A stretch of 64,000 bases of DNA from Natronoglomus mannanivorans (GCA_025517485.1 JAOPKB010000006.1:1-64000), one strand, 5' to 3'. Positions 51,374 to 60,082 are shown, counted from the stretch's first letter. Translations and numbers: made by a program. Notes: generated by a model not told the origin, from the sequence alone.

Positions 51374-54103
51374 TCACCGCGTTCGCGCAGCAGGAAGCGT
51401 AAACGAGAACGTCGCTCCTTCACCAGGAGCGGAGTCGACCCACATCTCGCCGCCGTGGCGCTCGACGATGCGTTGACAGAGTGCGAGACCGATACCAGTA
51501 CCCGAGTGCTCGTCGCGACTGTGAAGGCGCTGGAAGACCTCGAACACGCGGTCTTGCTCGTCGGGGTCGATCCCGACTCCCTCGTCGTGGACCGAGATTA
51601 TCCACTCCCCACCGCGTTCGCGTTCACTCCCTCGAGACTCGGCATCGACGTGAATCCGCGGCGATTCGTCGCCGCTGTAGGTGATCGCGTTACTCAGGAG
51701 GTTCTGGAAGACCTGCCGGATCTGGCTGGCGTCACCCTCGACACGGGGAAGGTCGTTGACTGTAACCTCGGCGTTGGTCTCCTCGATCCGGAGCTGGAGA
51801 TCTTCGAGGGTGTCTTCGAAGATCGTGTCGAGTTCGACCGGTTCGATCGGCGCCCCGTGCGTTTCGACACGCGAGTACGTGAGCAATCCCTCGATCATCT
51901 CTCGCATCCGATCGGCGCCGTCGACGGCGTACTCGAGGAACTCCTCCCCGTCCGCGTCGAGTTCGTCGGCGTAGCGGCGTTCGACGAGCTGGAGGTAACT
52001 CGAGACCATTCGCAGCGGTTCCTGTAAGTCGTGACTCGCGGCGTAGGCGAACTGCTCGAGCCGTTTGTTCGACTCCTCGAGTTGTGCGACCGTCTCCTCG
52101 AGTTTGCGCTGGTTTTCCTTGCGTTCGGTGATGTCGTGGGCCATCGTCACTCCAGTGAAGACGTCTCCCCTGCTGTCGGTGATCGGAACCGCGTGAAGTA
52201 CCCACTCCCGACCCGCGTACGCGAGTTCGACCGACCGTTCTTCGCCGGCGAGCGCGGCCCGAAACACGGGTTCGAGCGTGTTGCTCGTCTCCTCGGGCCA
52301 GACGTCGGTGAAGCGTTTCCCCTCGAGATCGGCCGGCTCCAGCGGCATCCTTTCGAAGCCCTGTCCCGCTGCCAGCGTGTACGTGAGGTCGTGGTCGAAC
52401 AGCGTGACGATCCCGTTCGGGAAGTGCTCGGCGAGGGTTCGATAGCGCTGCTCGGACTCCTCGAGGGCCTGCTGGCGCTCCTTGCGTTCGGTGACGTCCC
52501 GAAAGTACACTGAGATCCCGGTCTCGGAGGGATACAGGTTCGCCTCGACCCAGAAGTCGAGCGTGTCGTAGTAGAGTTCGTAGCTGGTCGGATCCTGGGT
52601 TTCCAGGGCCGTGTGGAACGCGTCCCAGACTTCGTCGAGATCGACGAGATCGGGAAACACGTCCCAAAGCTGCTCGCCGAGCAGTTCGTCCTTCGGATGC
52701 TGGAGGAGTTCCTCGGCACGTTCGTTGACGTGCGTGAACCGAAACTCGTCGTCGACCGCGTAGAACGCGTCGGAGATCCGTCCGAGGATGCGCTCGAGTT
52801 CGCTCTCGAGTTCCTGCTCGCGCTCCCACCGATCGGTCATATCACGAGTCACCTTCAGATACCCCTGGAGGGTTCCGTCGTCGTCCCGAATCGCCGTGAT
52901 CGTGACGTTCGCCCAGAACTGCGTGCCGTCGTTCCTGACACGCCACCCTTCGTCCTCGACGGAGCCGTTCTCGGTCGCAGTCTCGAGGTTCGTTTCGGGA
53001 ACGTCCGCCGCCCGGTCGGACTCGGTGTAAAACCTCGAGAAGTGCTCGCCGAGGATCTCCTCGCGAGCGTAGCCTTTGATCTGCTGTGCGCCCCTGTTCC
53101 AGCTGACGACGTGGCCCGCAGAATCCAGCCGAAAGATCGCGTACTCCTCGACGGCGTCGACCAGCGAGGAGAACTCCGCCTGACTCTCTTGAAGGGCACC
53201 TTCGGACTGCTTTCGATCGGTAATGTCGTAGTAGAGTTCCACCCGTCCGCCGGCGTACGCTCCCGATTCGATCGGTTTGCTCTGGTACTCGAGCCACCGA
53301 TCCTCGAGGTCGTCGTTCCCGCTGATCCGACACTCGAGGCGATCGACGTAGCTGCCGTCGTCGTACGACGACAGGAGGGTCTCGGCGAACGATTCGGGGT
53401 CGACGAACCGATCTTTCAGCGTCTCCTCGACGACCGTCCGTTTGTCCCGGCCGACGACCGACTCGCGTTCGAGTCCGAGGTACTCCTCGATCGTCTCGTC
53501 GATCCACGCGACCTCGAGTGCCTCGTCGAGGACGACGACGCCGATGTTGGCCTCGTCGAGGACGGTCGTGATCGTCTCGTAGGACGCCTGCTCCGACGCT
53601 GTTGTCTCCGAGCTCTGGGCCGGTTCCGAGTTCGAGTGTACTCGAACGGTTCCGATCGTTCCCCGACTCCCGCTTTCGCCCCCGTCTTCGGCGGCGGGCT
53701 CGTCGACGAACGGAGCGAGCCGAAGTTCACAGGGTATCGTCCTCCCGTCGGCAGTCGCTATCGTGCGATCGAGGGTTACGGCGTCCTCGGGTCCCGCTTC
53801 GAGCCGCTCGGGGCTGTCGGCGTCTCTGTTATCGTCCCCGCCAACGCTGTCTTCACTCTCGGCGAATTCGCCCTCACCCTCGTCCTCGAGAACGAACGAG
53901 ACGTGCTTTCCGAGGAGGTCGTCGCGCGTGTAGCCGGTCGTCTCGACGACGATGTCGTTGACTGCGACGAAACGGCCATCGGTATCGAGCTGAAAGATTC
54001 CATCGCCGATTGCAGTGACCAGCGTTCGATACCGGTTGAGTGCCACGTCGTCCGCTGCGTCCCCCCAGAACGCTCCGTCGGTGGCACCCGTTCGTGTCTT
54101 CAT
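51374..54103 (-). CDS. Multi-PAS sensor histidine kinase
   Basis: A 909-residue soluble kinase. Five PAS-like domains in series: about 15-130, 170-290 (VELYYDITDRKQ at the end), 295-420 (FSRFYTESDRAADVPETNLE), 425-545 (VYFRDVTERKE) and 550-670 (VTMAHDITERKE). Then come HisKA with phosphorylated His691 in ASHDLQEPL, and HATPase with NLLSNAITYS, DEGVGID and GTGIGLAL. No membrane helices. It resembles the kinase at 25389, but has PAS domains where that one has GAF. The start at 54103 has a TATA-like atttatcc about 28 bp upstream. The insertion element lies just beyond its promoter. Confidence 0.93.
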   Translation of the reverse strand: MKTRTGATDGAFWGDAADDVALNRYRTLVTAIGDGIFQLDTDGRFVAVNDIVVETTGYTRDDLLGKHVSFVLEDEGEGEFAESEDSVGGDDNRDADSPERLEAGPEDAVTLDRTIATADGRTIPCELRLAPFVDEPAAEDGGESGSRGTIGTVRVHSNSEPAQSSETTASEQASYETITTVLDEANIGVVVLDEALEVAWIDETIEEYLGLERESVVGRDKRTVVEETLKDRFVDPESFAETLLSSYDDGSYVDRLECRISGNDDLEDRWLEYQSKPIESGAYAGGRVELYYDITDRKQSEGALQESQAEFSSLVDAVEEYAIFRLDSAGHVVSWNRGAQQIKGYAREEILGEHFSRFYTESDRAADVPETNLETATENGSVEDEGWRVRNDGTQFWANVTITAIRDDDGTLQGYLKVTRDMTDRWEREQELESELERILGRISDAFYAVDDEFRFTHVNERAEELLQHPKDELLGEQLWDVFPDLVDLDEVWDAFHTALETQDPTSYELYYDTLDFWVEANLYPSETGISVYFRDVTERKERQQALEESEQRYRTLAEHFPNGIVTLFDHDLTYTLAAGQGFERMPLEPADLEGKRFTDVWPEETSNTLEPVFRAALAGEERSVELAYAGREWVLHAVPITDSRGDVFTGVTMAHDITERKENQRKLEETVAQLEESNKRLEQFAYAASHDLQEPLRMVSSYLQLVERRYADELDADGEEFLEYAVDGADRMREMIEGLLTYSRVETHGAPIEPVELDTIFEDTLEDLQLRIEETNAEVTVNDLPRVEGDASQIRQVFQNLLSNAITYSGDESPRIHVDAESRGSERERGGEWIISVHDEGVGIDPDEQDRVFEVFQRLHSRDEHSGTGIGLALCQRIVERHGGEMWVDSAPGEGATFSFTLPAARTR

Positions 54104-54127
54104 ACCGTTTGATTGGTGGTGGGAGGG

Positions 54128-54134
54128 ATAAATC
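54128..54134 (-). promoter_or_regulatory. TATA-like box of the histidine kinase at 54103
   Basis: Minus strand atttatc, about 28 bp before the ATG; leaderless-type spacing. Confidence 0.5.
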
Positions 54135-54339
54135 TCCTGCCAGCCGACGGTGCGGTGTCGAGAGACTGTTGTCAGTGTGCAGTCCCGCGTTTTTGTGTGC
54201 ACTCTCTCCGAAACGGGTCGAATACCATCGAGAAACTGTCACTATTCATATGCCGCTCACACAGTCGTGACCGGATGCACACTGGCACCGACCTTCTCGT
54301 CTCCTCAGTTCTTGCTGAAGCGAAGCAAACAGTACGACT

Positions 54340-54520
54340 GGTAAACGACCACGGGTCTGGTGACCCGTGGCTTTTCTTGTTCCCTCAGCCTATGTCGTGA
54401 GCACTCCACGCGAAGCGATTTCGCGGGATGAGGTTGGGCGGTTTACAGAGCGCCCCGACCCAGACAGGCTCACCTTCCGAACAAATGGTTGGGTTTTGCG
54501 AGTCCGGTAATTAACCGATT
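54340..54520 (-). ncRNA. Predicted omega RNA (reRNA) region of TnpB
   Basis: In IS605 elements the guide RNA scaffold of TnpB covers the 3' end of tnpB and the adjacent element end, with the guide taken from flanking DNA. Here that is the minus-strand segment from the tnpB 3' part through the hairpin at 54349-54370, the guide lying just left of the element. Boundaries are inferred from the known layout, not seen directly. Confidence 0.35.
54349..54370. repeat. Subterminal hairpin at the tnpB end of the IS
   Basis: Stem ccacgggtc/gacccgtgg with a 4-nt loop; matches the hairpin at 56217-56238 in 21 of 22 positions. Confidence 0.8.
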
Positions 54521-55706
54521 CAACGTCGATGCCAGCGTGTTTCGCCCACGCTCGCCACGCCACATTCACGCTCGCGTTCCGGTCAGCGTGGTCTTGTTGA
54601 ACGTCACACGAATCGTTCGTACAGCAGAACCGTCTCCCCTGACGGTAGCCACGGTGCCCACAGCACGAACACGCCTTCGAATTGTACGGCGACTCGACCG
54701 TCTCACACGGAATCTGGTTCCACGTCGCTTTGTATCGAACCTGTTGCTCGAACTTGTGGAACGGTAGTTTGTGCAGACGGCGATTCATGTACGTGCCGTA
54801 CTTGATGGCGTCTCGAATCCCACTCAAGTCCTCGAACACGATGACTGGATTCGAGAACTGTTGAGCGAACTCCACTACGACTCGGGAGAGCCGGTGAAGA
54901 ATCCACTCAGTGTAACGTTCTTCTTTCTCTCCGAGTTGGTGGTGGATGGAGTGTTGGCCGTGTTCTTGACAGCGTTTCGTAATGGTATGGTAGCGTTGGC
55001 GTTCGGCTTTCACAGAACCGTAATCAAGCACGAGAGTTCCGAGCGTGTCCATCGTCTCACGGGTAAGAGCGGTGAGTGCGATGTTACGCTCGTTGATGTC
55101 CACGCCGATGAGCGTGTCAGCATCTTCTGGTTCAGGTACTTTGACTTCTGTTTTGACCGTAACGTGTAGGTAATACACGCCATCTCGGTACAGAAGTTCG
55201 GCCTGCCCCAACGACCACTCTTCTTCAGTCAGGGCTTTCTCAATCAACGAGAGGTCGTCCGGTCGCCCTCGAAGGTGTCCGTTCACCTTCTTGTATGGCT
55301 TCGGACTGACACGGAATTCCACGCGTTCAGTCTCGTCGTTGTAGGTGAGGCGGTAGCCCTCGGTGTGTGCCATAACGGGTGGGTAGGCTCCTTTCTTGTC
55401 TGTGGCCGGTGGCGACGGTTTGCCGACGTTGGTGTCGTCTTGGTCGTACCACCAGTCGAGGAGTTCTTTGTAGGAGTCCCACGCGTGCAGGGCTTTCCCG
55501 ACGACTGCGCACTTGTTGTTCCGAAGGAAGTCCTCGCGGTCAACTTCCTTCTGAATCTCAGTGCGGTTGTAGCCTTGTTGCTTGAGTTCGAGAGTGTCGT
55601 TGGCGATGTCTCGTGCAGTGTAACGGGCATTTTTGAGCCACGACCGCTCCCCAGACTCGATGCAGAGTCGAGTGCGTGCGGTCTTCGTGACCTCTTCGAT
55701 ACCCAT
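54390..55706 (-). CDS. tnpB: TnpB, RNA-guided nuclease of IS200/IS605
   Basis: A 438-residue TnpB, evolutionary relative of Cas12. The split RuvC nuclease residues are intact: Asp203 in GVDINERNIAL, Glu292 in VFEDLSGIRD, and Asp375 in DHADRNASVN. The zinc finger CSCCG...FCCTNDSC lies between the second and third motifs. The N-terminal half forms the recognition/wedge region. TnpB cuts DNA matching a guide from the element end and promotes element retention. The frame is complete with an ordinary C-terminus, so the protein should be functional even though the transposase beside it is broken. Confidence 0.93.
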   Translation of the reverse strand: MGIEEVTKTARTRLCIESGERSWLKNARYTARDIANDTLELKQQGYNRTEIQKEVDREDFLRNNKCAVVGKALHAWDSYKELLDWWYDQDDTNVGKPSPPATDKKGAYPPVMAHTEGYRLTYNDETERVEFRVSPKPYKKVNGHLRGRPDDLSLIEKALTEEEWSLGQAELLYRDGVYYLHVTVKTEVKVPEPEDADTLIGVDINERNIALTALTRETMDTLGTLVLDYGSVKAERQRYHTITKRCQEHGQHSIHHQLGEKEERYTEWILHRLSRVVVEFAQQFSNPVIVFEDLSGIRDAIKYGTYMNRRLHKLPFHKFEQQVRYKATWNQIPCETVESPYNSKACSCCGHRGYRQGRRFCCTNDSCDVQQDHADRNASVNVAWRAWAKHAGIDVESVNYRTRKTQPFVRKVSLSGSGRSVNRPTSSREIASRGVLTT

Positions 55707-55749
55707 ACCTTGACTATCGTATCAAGTGATAATAAAAGTAGGGATTAGG

Positions 55750-56197
55750 ATGGGAGAGTACAGGAGTCATGCACATTCGATTAGTTTGTGTAAGTACCAT
55801 TTCGTGTGGTGTCCGAAGTCAAGCAAAGCGAAGCTTTGCGTACCTCGCGGGGCTTCGCTCCGCTTAGTATCGACACGGGATGTTGGAGTTAGTCCGAGAC
55901 GAACTTGCAGAGTTGTTCCGAGGAACTGCCGAACGGTTCGGTCACGAGATCGTGTCGATGGAGATTGCCATCGACCACGTTCACTTGTTCGTGGAGGCCG
56001 ACCCGAAATGGAGTCCTGCCGAGATAGCGAAACAATTCAAGGGATACTCGGGACGAACGATTCTCAAGCGTCACCCTGAAATCAAACAGCAGTACTTCTG
56101 GGGAAGCGGTCTGTGGAAGGATGAATACTACATCGGGACGACTGGTGCAGTTTCCGAAGATGTGGTTCGTCGGTACATCGAGGAGACGGAACAGTAG
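55750..56197 (+). pseudogene. tnpA: Broken tnpA, Y1 (HUH) transposase of IS200/IS605
   Basis: The first part reads MGEYRSHAHSISLCKYHFVWCPK, the usual TnpA N-terminus, then runs into foreign hairpin-forming sequence and leaves frame. The correct frame resumes at about 55880 with LELVRDELAELF and continues to the end. The HUH metal site is present in AIDHVHLFVEAD, and the catalytic Tyr is expected in VVRRYIEETEQ. Roughly a dozen codons of the standard protein are replaced between the parts, with a frame change, so no full-length protein can be made without frameshifting. Confidence 0.85.
55821..55865. repeat. Hairpin-forming insert within tnpA
   Basis: Outer arms aagcaaagcgaagc (55821-55834) and gcttcgctccgctt (55852-55865) pair with two mismatches. 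Two smaller hairpins, gcaaagc/gctttgc with a GAA loop and gcggggc/gctccgc with a TTC loop, are nested in the same stretch. It looks like a miniature palindromic (REP/MITE-like) insertion. Confidence 0.6.
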
Positions 56198-56216
56198 GCG
56201 AGCGTACGCGATTCAC

Positions 56217-56238
56217 CCACGGGTCAGGTGACCCGTGG
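56217..56238. repeat. Subterminal hairpin at the tnpA end of the IS
   Basis: Stem ccacgggtca/tgacccgtgg with a 2-nt loop; partner of the hairpin at 54349-54370. Confidence 0.8.
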
Positions 56239-56902
56239 AACTCTCGCTGTTTTCTTTAGAGACGCCTCCTATTCGGTATATTGCCGAACATATCATTTCT
56301 GCACACAGTTATTATTTCACATGTGTGATTCGAATTGGTTTGATCGGCAGTCTACAAGTGTCTTACTACAACTCGTAAACAGCCACTCGAGAGTTATACT
56401 GGATACGATATCAAATTCATATCAAGCATATACGTAAAACATCCATACATCATAAATATACAATTCCTGTTATTTACTGTATCGTATCTAGAAACATTCG
56501 ATCGGTGGCTTTTCACGTCACTTTCGGACGGTACTCGTTTCCCCACATTCGCAACCGCCGGTCGTCTCGAGTCGGAAGCGGGACCCGGATACCCGTGTCC
56601 GCGTCGATCTCGGACGACGGAGCGTCACCGTTCGTGAGTCGCAAAATAGTGGACTATCGAAGGGGCTCGGCTCGCTCGGTTCAGATTCGAAGGCAATTGA
56701 TGGATCGCGTGGGGTCTGAACACGGGTGGTCCTCGAGCGAAAACGGGAGTTTCAAATCCGGGAAGCGTGGACCGGTAGACGTGGCGCACACGACCGGTAT
56801 CGTCGACTCCCGTTCGGAGACGCGAGTGTTTCGACACCGTCGAGGGACGTCGTCTCTACCCCCGTTTCGCTCTCGCTCGTGTTCGAGGTGTCACCCCCGG
56901 TC
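56239..56902. other. A/T-rich intergenic stretch beside the IS
   Basis: 56250-56480 is markedly A/T-rich and free of frames; the rest is ordinary GC with overlapping short frames and no family features. An AGGTG at 56886-56890 may be the ribosome-binding site of the next gene. Confidence 0.5.
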
Positions 56903-58096
56903 ATGAGTGAAACGACTGCCTCGAGGCTGTCGGGTCGATCCGGCGTCTTCGTCTCGATCTGCGTCTTCTCGTTTCTGGTGAACTTCGGCCGGATCGCGTT
57001 CGCACCGCTGGTCGACTTCTTCATTCGGACGGGGATCAGCCCGGCGACCGCGGGACTGGCGGCGACGGCCGTCTGGGTCGGCAGCGCCTTGCCCCGCCTC
57101 CCGACGGGGTATTTGCTCACGATCGTCAGCCGCCATCGGGTCATCCTCGGGATGGGGCTCTCGCTTTCGGCGGCGGCGGCGTTCACCGCACTCTCGCCCG
57201 GAATCACGGTCACGATCGTCGGCGCACTCCTCGTCGGACTCGCGTCGGGCGTCTTCTTCATCGCGGCCAACCCGCTCGTGAGCGAACTGTATCCCGAGCG
57301 CGTCGGCCTCGCCGTCGGTATCCGGGGGATGTTCTCCCAAATCGCCGCCGTCACCGCGCCGTTTCTCGTCGCTGGCGCGATCGTACTCGGCTCCTGGCGG
57401 ATCGCCTTCGGCGCGCTCGCCGTCCTCGCGCTCGTCGTGACCGGCGTCTTCGCCGTCGCGGTTCGTCGAGCCGAACTGCCCGACGCCGGCGCCGACGACC
57501 GCGACCTGCTGGGGGCGATCCGGGCCCAGTGGCGGCTGATCGCCGCTGGCATCGTCTTCGTCGGGTTCACGGGCTTCGTCTGGCAGGGCGTGTTCAACTT
57601 CTACGTCACCTATCTCGGGGAGGTCAAAGAGATCTCCCCGGGAATGGCGACCACCCTCCTGACGGTTACCTTCGCCGCCGGAGTACCCTCGTTCCTCGTG
57701 GCCGGCCGACTCGCTGATCGGTTCTCTTACCTCTCCTTGCTGATCTCGACGCTCCTCGGATTCGTCGTCTGTCTGCTCGCGTTCACCGCCGTCGACGGAA
57801 TCCTCGCGATCGCCGTCGTCTCGATCGCGATGGGACTGATCGTCCACTGTCTGTTTCCGGTCGCTGACGCCTACCTGCTCGACACCCTCCCCGACGAGAA
57901 CCGCGCCAGCGCCTACTCCGGCTTCAGCGCGACGATGATGCTCATTCAGGCGCCCGGGAGCGTGGCCGTCGGCCTCCTCGCACAGGCGGGACTCAGTTAT
58001 ACGGACGTCTTTCACGCCTACGCCCTCTTCGTCGCCCTCATCGCCGTCGGGATGGCCGTCCTCGCTCGAGCCGGCCGGCTTCCGACGGGGAACTGA
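56903..58096 (+). CDS. Major facilitator superfamily transporter
   Basis: A 397-residue MFS permease with twelve predicted helices. The first begins at GVFVSICVFSFLVNFGRIAF; the loop after helix 2 (RLPTGYLLTIVSRHR) is a weak version of the MFS A-motif, while the half-way counterpart FLVAGRLADRFSYLSLL is clear. Substrate unknown; layout resembles nitrate/oxalate or drug-type MFS. I start at the ATG 56903 because the open frame upstream is basic. It precedes the MhqO/MhqD-like pair, which has its own promoter. Confidence 0.88.
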   Translation: MSETTASRLSGRSGVFVSICVFSFLVNFGRIAFAPLVDFFIRTGISPATAGLAATAVWVGSALPRLPTGYLLTIVSRHRVILGMGLSLSAAAAFTALSPGITVTIVGALLVGLASGVFFIAANPLVSELYPERVGLAVGIRGMFSQIAAVTAPFLVAGAIVLGSWRIAFGALAVLALVVTGVFAVAVRRAELPDAGADDRDLLGAIRAQWRLIAAGIVFVGFTGFVWQGVFNFYVTYLGEVKEISPGMATTLLTVTFAAGVPSFLVAGRLADRFSYLSLLISTLLGFVVCLLAFTAVDGILAIAVVSIAMGLIVHCLFPVADAYLLDTLPDENRASAYSGFSATMMLIQAPGSVAVGLLAQAGLSYTDVFHAYALFVALIAVGMAVLARAGRLPTGN

Positions 58097-58177
58097 ACTG
58101 GACTGGACTCCCGGAACCGAGCCAGAACTCGCCCGGTAACACTGACGATAGCTGGTATCACTCGAGTCGACAAAGGG

Positions 58178-58185
58178 CTATATAC
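58178..58185 (+). promoter_or_regulatory. TATA box for the 58210 leader ORF and dioxygenase
   Basis: ctatatac centred about 28 bp before the ATG at 58210 and about 70 bp before 58251. Confidence 0.55.
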
Positions 58186-58209
58186 GGCCGAGCGCAAGGT
58201 AGTAACATA

Positions 58210-58254
58210 ATGCAACTACGATCACAGCTCCGGTCGGGAGGGCGGTTCGCATGA
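58210..58254 (+). CDS. 14-codon leaderless mini-ORF overlapping the dioxygenase start
   Basis: Reads MQLRSQLRSGGRFA then TGA at 58252-58254, overlapping the ATG at 58251 (ATGA). Placed exactly where a leaderless transcript from the TATA box would begin. Basic composition, so more likely a coupling leader than a functional protein. Confidence 0.4.
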   Translation: MQLRSQLRSGGRFA

Positions 58255-59231
58255 GTTCGAACACGAGTCCGCCCCTTCGAACTGACGGCCTCCACCACGT
58301 CACCGCCATCTCGAGCGATCCGCAGGCGAACGTCGACGTCTACACCGACGTTCTGGGCCTGCGCCTCGTCAAGCGGACCGTCAACTTCGACGATCCGGGG
58401 ACCTACCACCTCTACTACGGCGACGAGGTCGGGTCGCCGGGGACGGTCGTGACGTTCTTCCCGTTCGAGGGCGCCAGCGGCGGGCGCGTCGGCCGGGGAC
58501 AGACGAGTGCGACTGCGTTCGTGATTCCCCAGGGGTCGGTCGAGTACTGGATCGATCGCCTCGAGTCGAGCGACGCCGTCGACGTCGACGACCCGATCGA
58601 GCGCTTCGGGGAGACGGTCGTCCCGTTTCGCGACCACGACGGTCAGCCTCTGGAACTCGTCACCGGCGAGAGCGATATCGAGCCGTGGGACGGCGGCCCG
58701 GTCCCAGCCGAACACGCGATCCGCGGCTTCCACGGCGTGACGCTCGATTCGCTGAACCCCGACGCGACTGGCGACGTCCTCGAGACGCTGGGCTACGAGC
58801 GAGTCGGGACGGCGGGCGAGCGGACCCGGTTCCGCGCCGCTGACGACCGCGCGGCGGTGGTCGACCTGCTCGACCGTCCGGACGGCGACCGCGGCCGGCA
58901 GGGCGTCGGCACGGTCCACCACGTGGCATTCCGAACGGCCGACGACGAGACGCAGGAGGCGTGGCACGACCGTCTCGCCGAGGCCGGACTCCAGGTAACT
59001 CCTCAGAAGGACCGACAGTACTTCCGCTCGATCTACTTCCGGGAACCCGGCAGGATCCTCTTCGAGATCGCGACGGACGGACCGGGATTCGACCGCGACG
59101 AGCGCGTCGCCGAGTTGGGAACCGAACTGAAACTGCCACCGTGGCTCGAGGACGACCGGGAGTCACTCGAGGAGCGGTTGCCGGCGCTCGAAGTCGATCG
59201 GTCGATCGAACGAACGGAGGGGGTGAACTGA
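58251..59231 (+). CDS. Ring-cleaving dioxygenase, VOC family (MhqO/PcpA-like)
   Basis: A 326-residue two-module glyoxalase/VOC protein. Metal-ligand candidates are His in GLHHVTAIS (about residue 15), His in GTVHHVAFRT (about 223), and Glu in RILFEIATD (about 270), the pattern of hydroquinone-type extradiol dioxygenases such as PcpA and MhqO. It would open aromatic rings of hydroquinones using Fe(II) and O2. The adjacent alpha/beta hydrolase gene begins 1 nt after its stop; the same pairing of types (MhqO and MhqD) serves quinone resistance in Bacillus. Confidence 0.85.
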   Translation: MSSNTSPPLRTDGLHHVTAISSDPQANVDVYTDVLGLRLVKRTVNFDDPGTYHLYYGDEVGSPGTVVTFFPFEGASGGRVGRGQTSATAFVIPQGSVEYWIDRLESSDAVDVDDPIERFGETVVPFRDHDGQPLELVTGESDIEPWDGGPVPAEHAIRGFHGVTLDSLNPDATGDVLETLGYERVGTAGERTRFRAADDRAAVVDLLDRPDGDRGRQGVGTVHHVAFRTADDETQEAWHDRLAEAGLQVTPQKDRQYFRSIYFREPGRILFEIATDGPGFDRDERVAELGTELKLPPWLEDDRESLEERLPALEVDRSIERTEGVN

Positions 59232-59232
59232 G

Positions 59233-59895
59233 ATGGACGGCCCACACCAGGACCAGCAACTCGTCACGGCCGGCGCACCCCTAGAGGTCGCCGAGGCCGC
59301 GGTCGTCCTCGTTCACGGCCGCGGGGCGACCGCGCGGAGTATCGTTGGAATGGCCGACGAGTTCCACCACCACGGTGTGGCGTTTCTCGCGCCCCAGGCC
59401 GCGCGGAACACGTGGTATCCGAACTCGTTTCTCGCACCCGTCGAGTCGAACGAACCGGGGCGAACTTCCGGACTGCAGGCCGTCGGTGACGCCGTCGAGA
59501 CGGCGAACGAGGCGGGGATTCCGACCGAGCGGGTCGCCGTCCTCGGGTTCTCGCAGGGAGCGTGTCTCGCCAGCGAGTTCGTCGCACGGAATCCGACCCG
59601 GTACGGCGGGCTGATCGCGCTTAGCGGCGGGCTCATCGGCGAGATCGTCGACCTCGAGGAGTACGTCGACGACGCCGACGGTGACACGCTGGCGGATACA
59701 CCCGCCTTCCTCGGCTGCAGCGACGTCGACCCGCACATTCCCGAAGAACGGGTTCACGAGACGGCGACCGTCCTCGAGGAACTCGGCGCGGACGTGACCA
59801 CGCGTATCTACGAGGGGATGGGTCACGGGATCAACGAAGACGAGATGGAGTTCGTCTCGGAACTGGTCGCGGGACTGGTCGACGAGGAGTCCTGA
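59233..59895 (+). CDS. Alpha/beta hydrolase, phospholipase/carboxylesterase type (MhqD-like)
   Basis: A 220-residue alpha/beta hydrolase. The nucleophile is Ser107 in GFSQGA, the acid is probably Asp in GCSDVDPHIP, and the His is in GMGHGINEDE; the oxyanion strand is VLVHGRGATA. Related proteins include MhqD and small carboxylesterases. Co-transcribed and probably co-translated with the dioxygenase upstream, so it likely hydrolyses a ring-cleavage product or a quinone adduct. Confidence 0.88.
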   Translation: MDGPHQDQQLVTAGAPLEVAEAAVVLVHGRGATARSIVGMADEFHHHGVAFLAPQAARNTWYPNSFLAPVESNEPGRTSGLQAVGDAVETANEAGIPTERVAVLGFSQGACLASEFVARNPTRYGGLIALSGGLIGEIVDLEEYVDDADGDTLADTPAFLGCSDVDPHIPEERVHETATVLEELGADVTTRIYEGMGHGINEDEMEFVSELVAGLVDEES

Positions 59896-60082
59896 CCGCT
59901 CTCGCAGTGGGGGTTCCGCTGTCCACTCGCGCGCTCGTCGGAGCTGATGGCATCCCGACCGCTCGATTCGACGGTCGATTCCAATCTCGACAGTGTTCGA
60001 TACTCCCAATAGTACCGATAGTATCATTTGTATAATCACTATCTCCGAAGTTGATAATTCCGTCCCGGGACTATGGTCGAGT

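Larger units (their letters stand above)
54349..56238. mobile_element. IS200/IS605-type insertion element
   Basis: Divergent tnpA (right, plus strand, broken) and tnpB (left, minus strand, intact) flanked by near-identical subterminal hairpins. The stems read ccacgggtc/gacccgtgg at 54349-54370 and the same with an extra base pair at 56217-56238. Such imperfect end hairpins are recognised by Y1 (HUH) transposases in single-stranded transposition. True outer ends lie somewhat outside these coordinates and cannot be fixed without an empty-site comparison. There are no terminal inverted repeats or target duplications, as expected. Confidence 0.85.
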
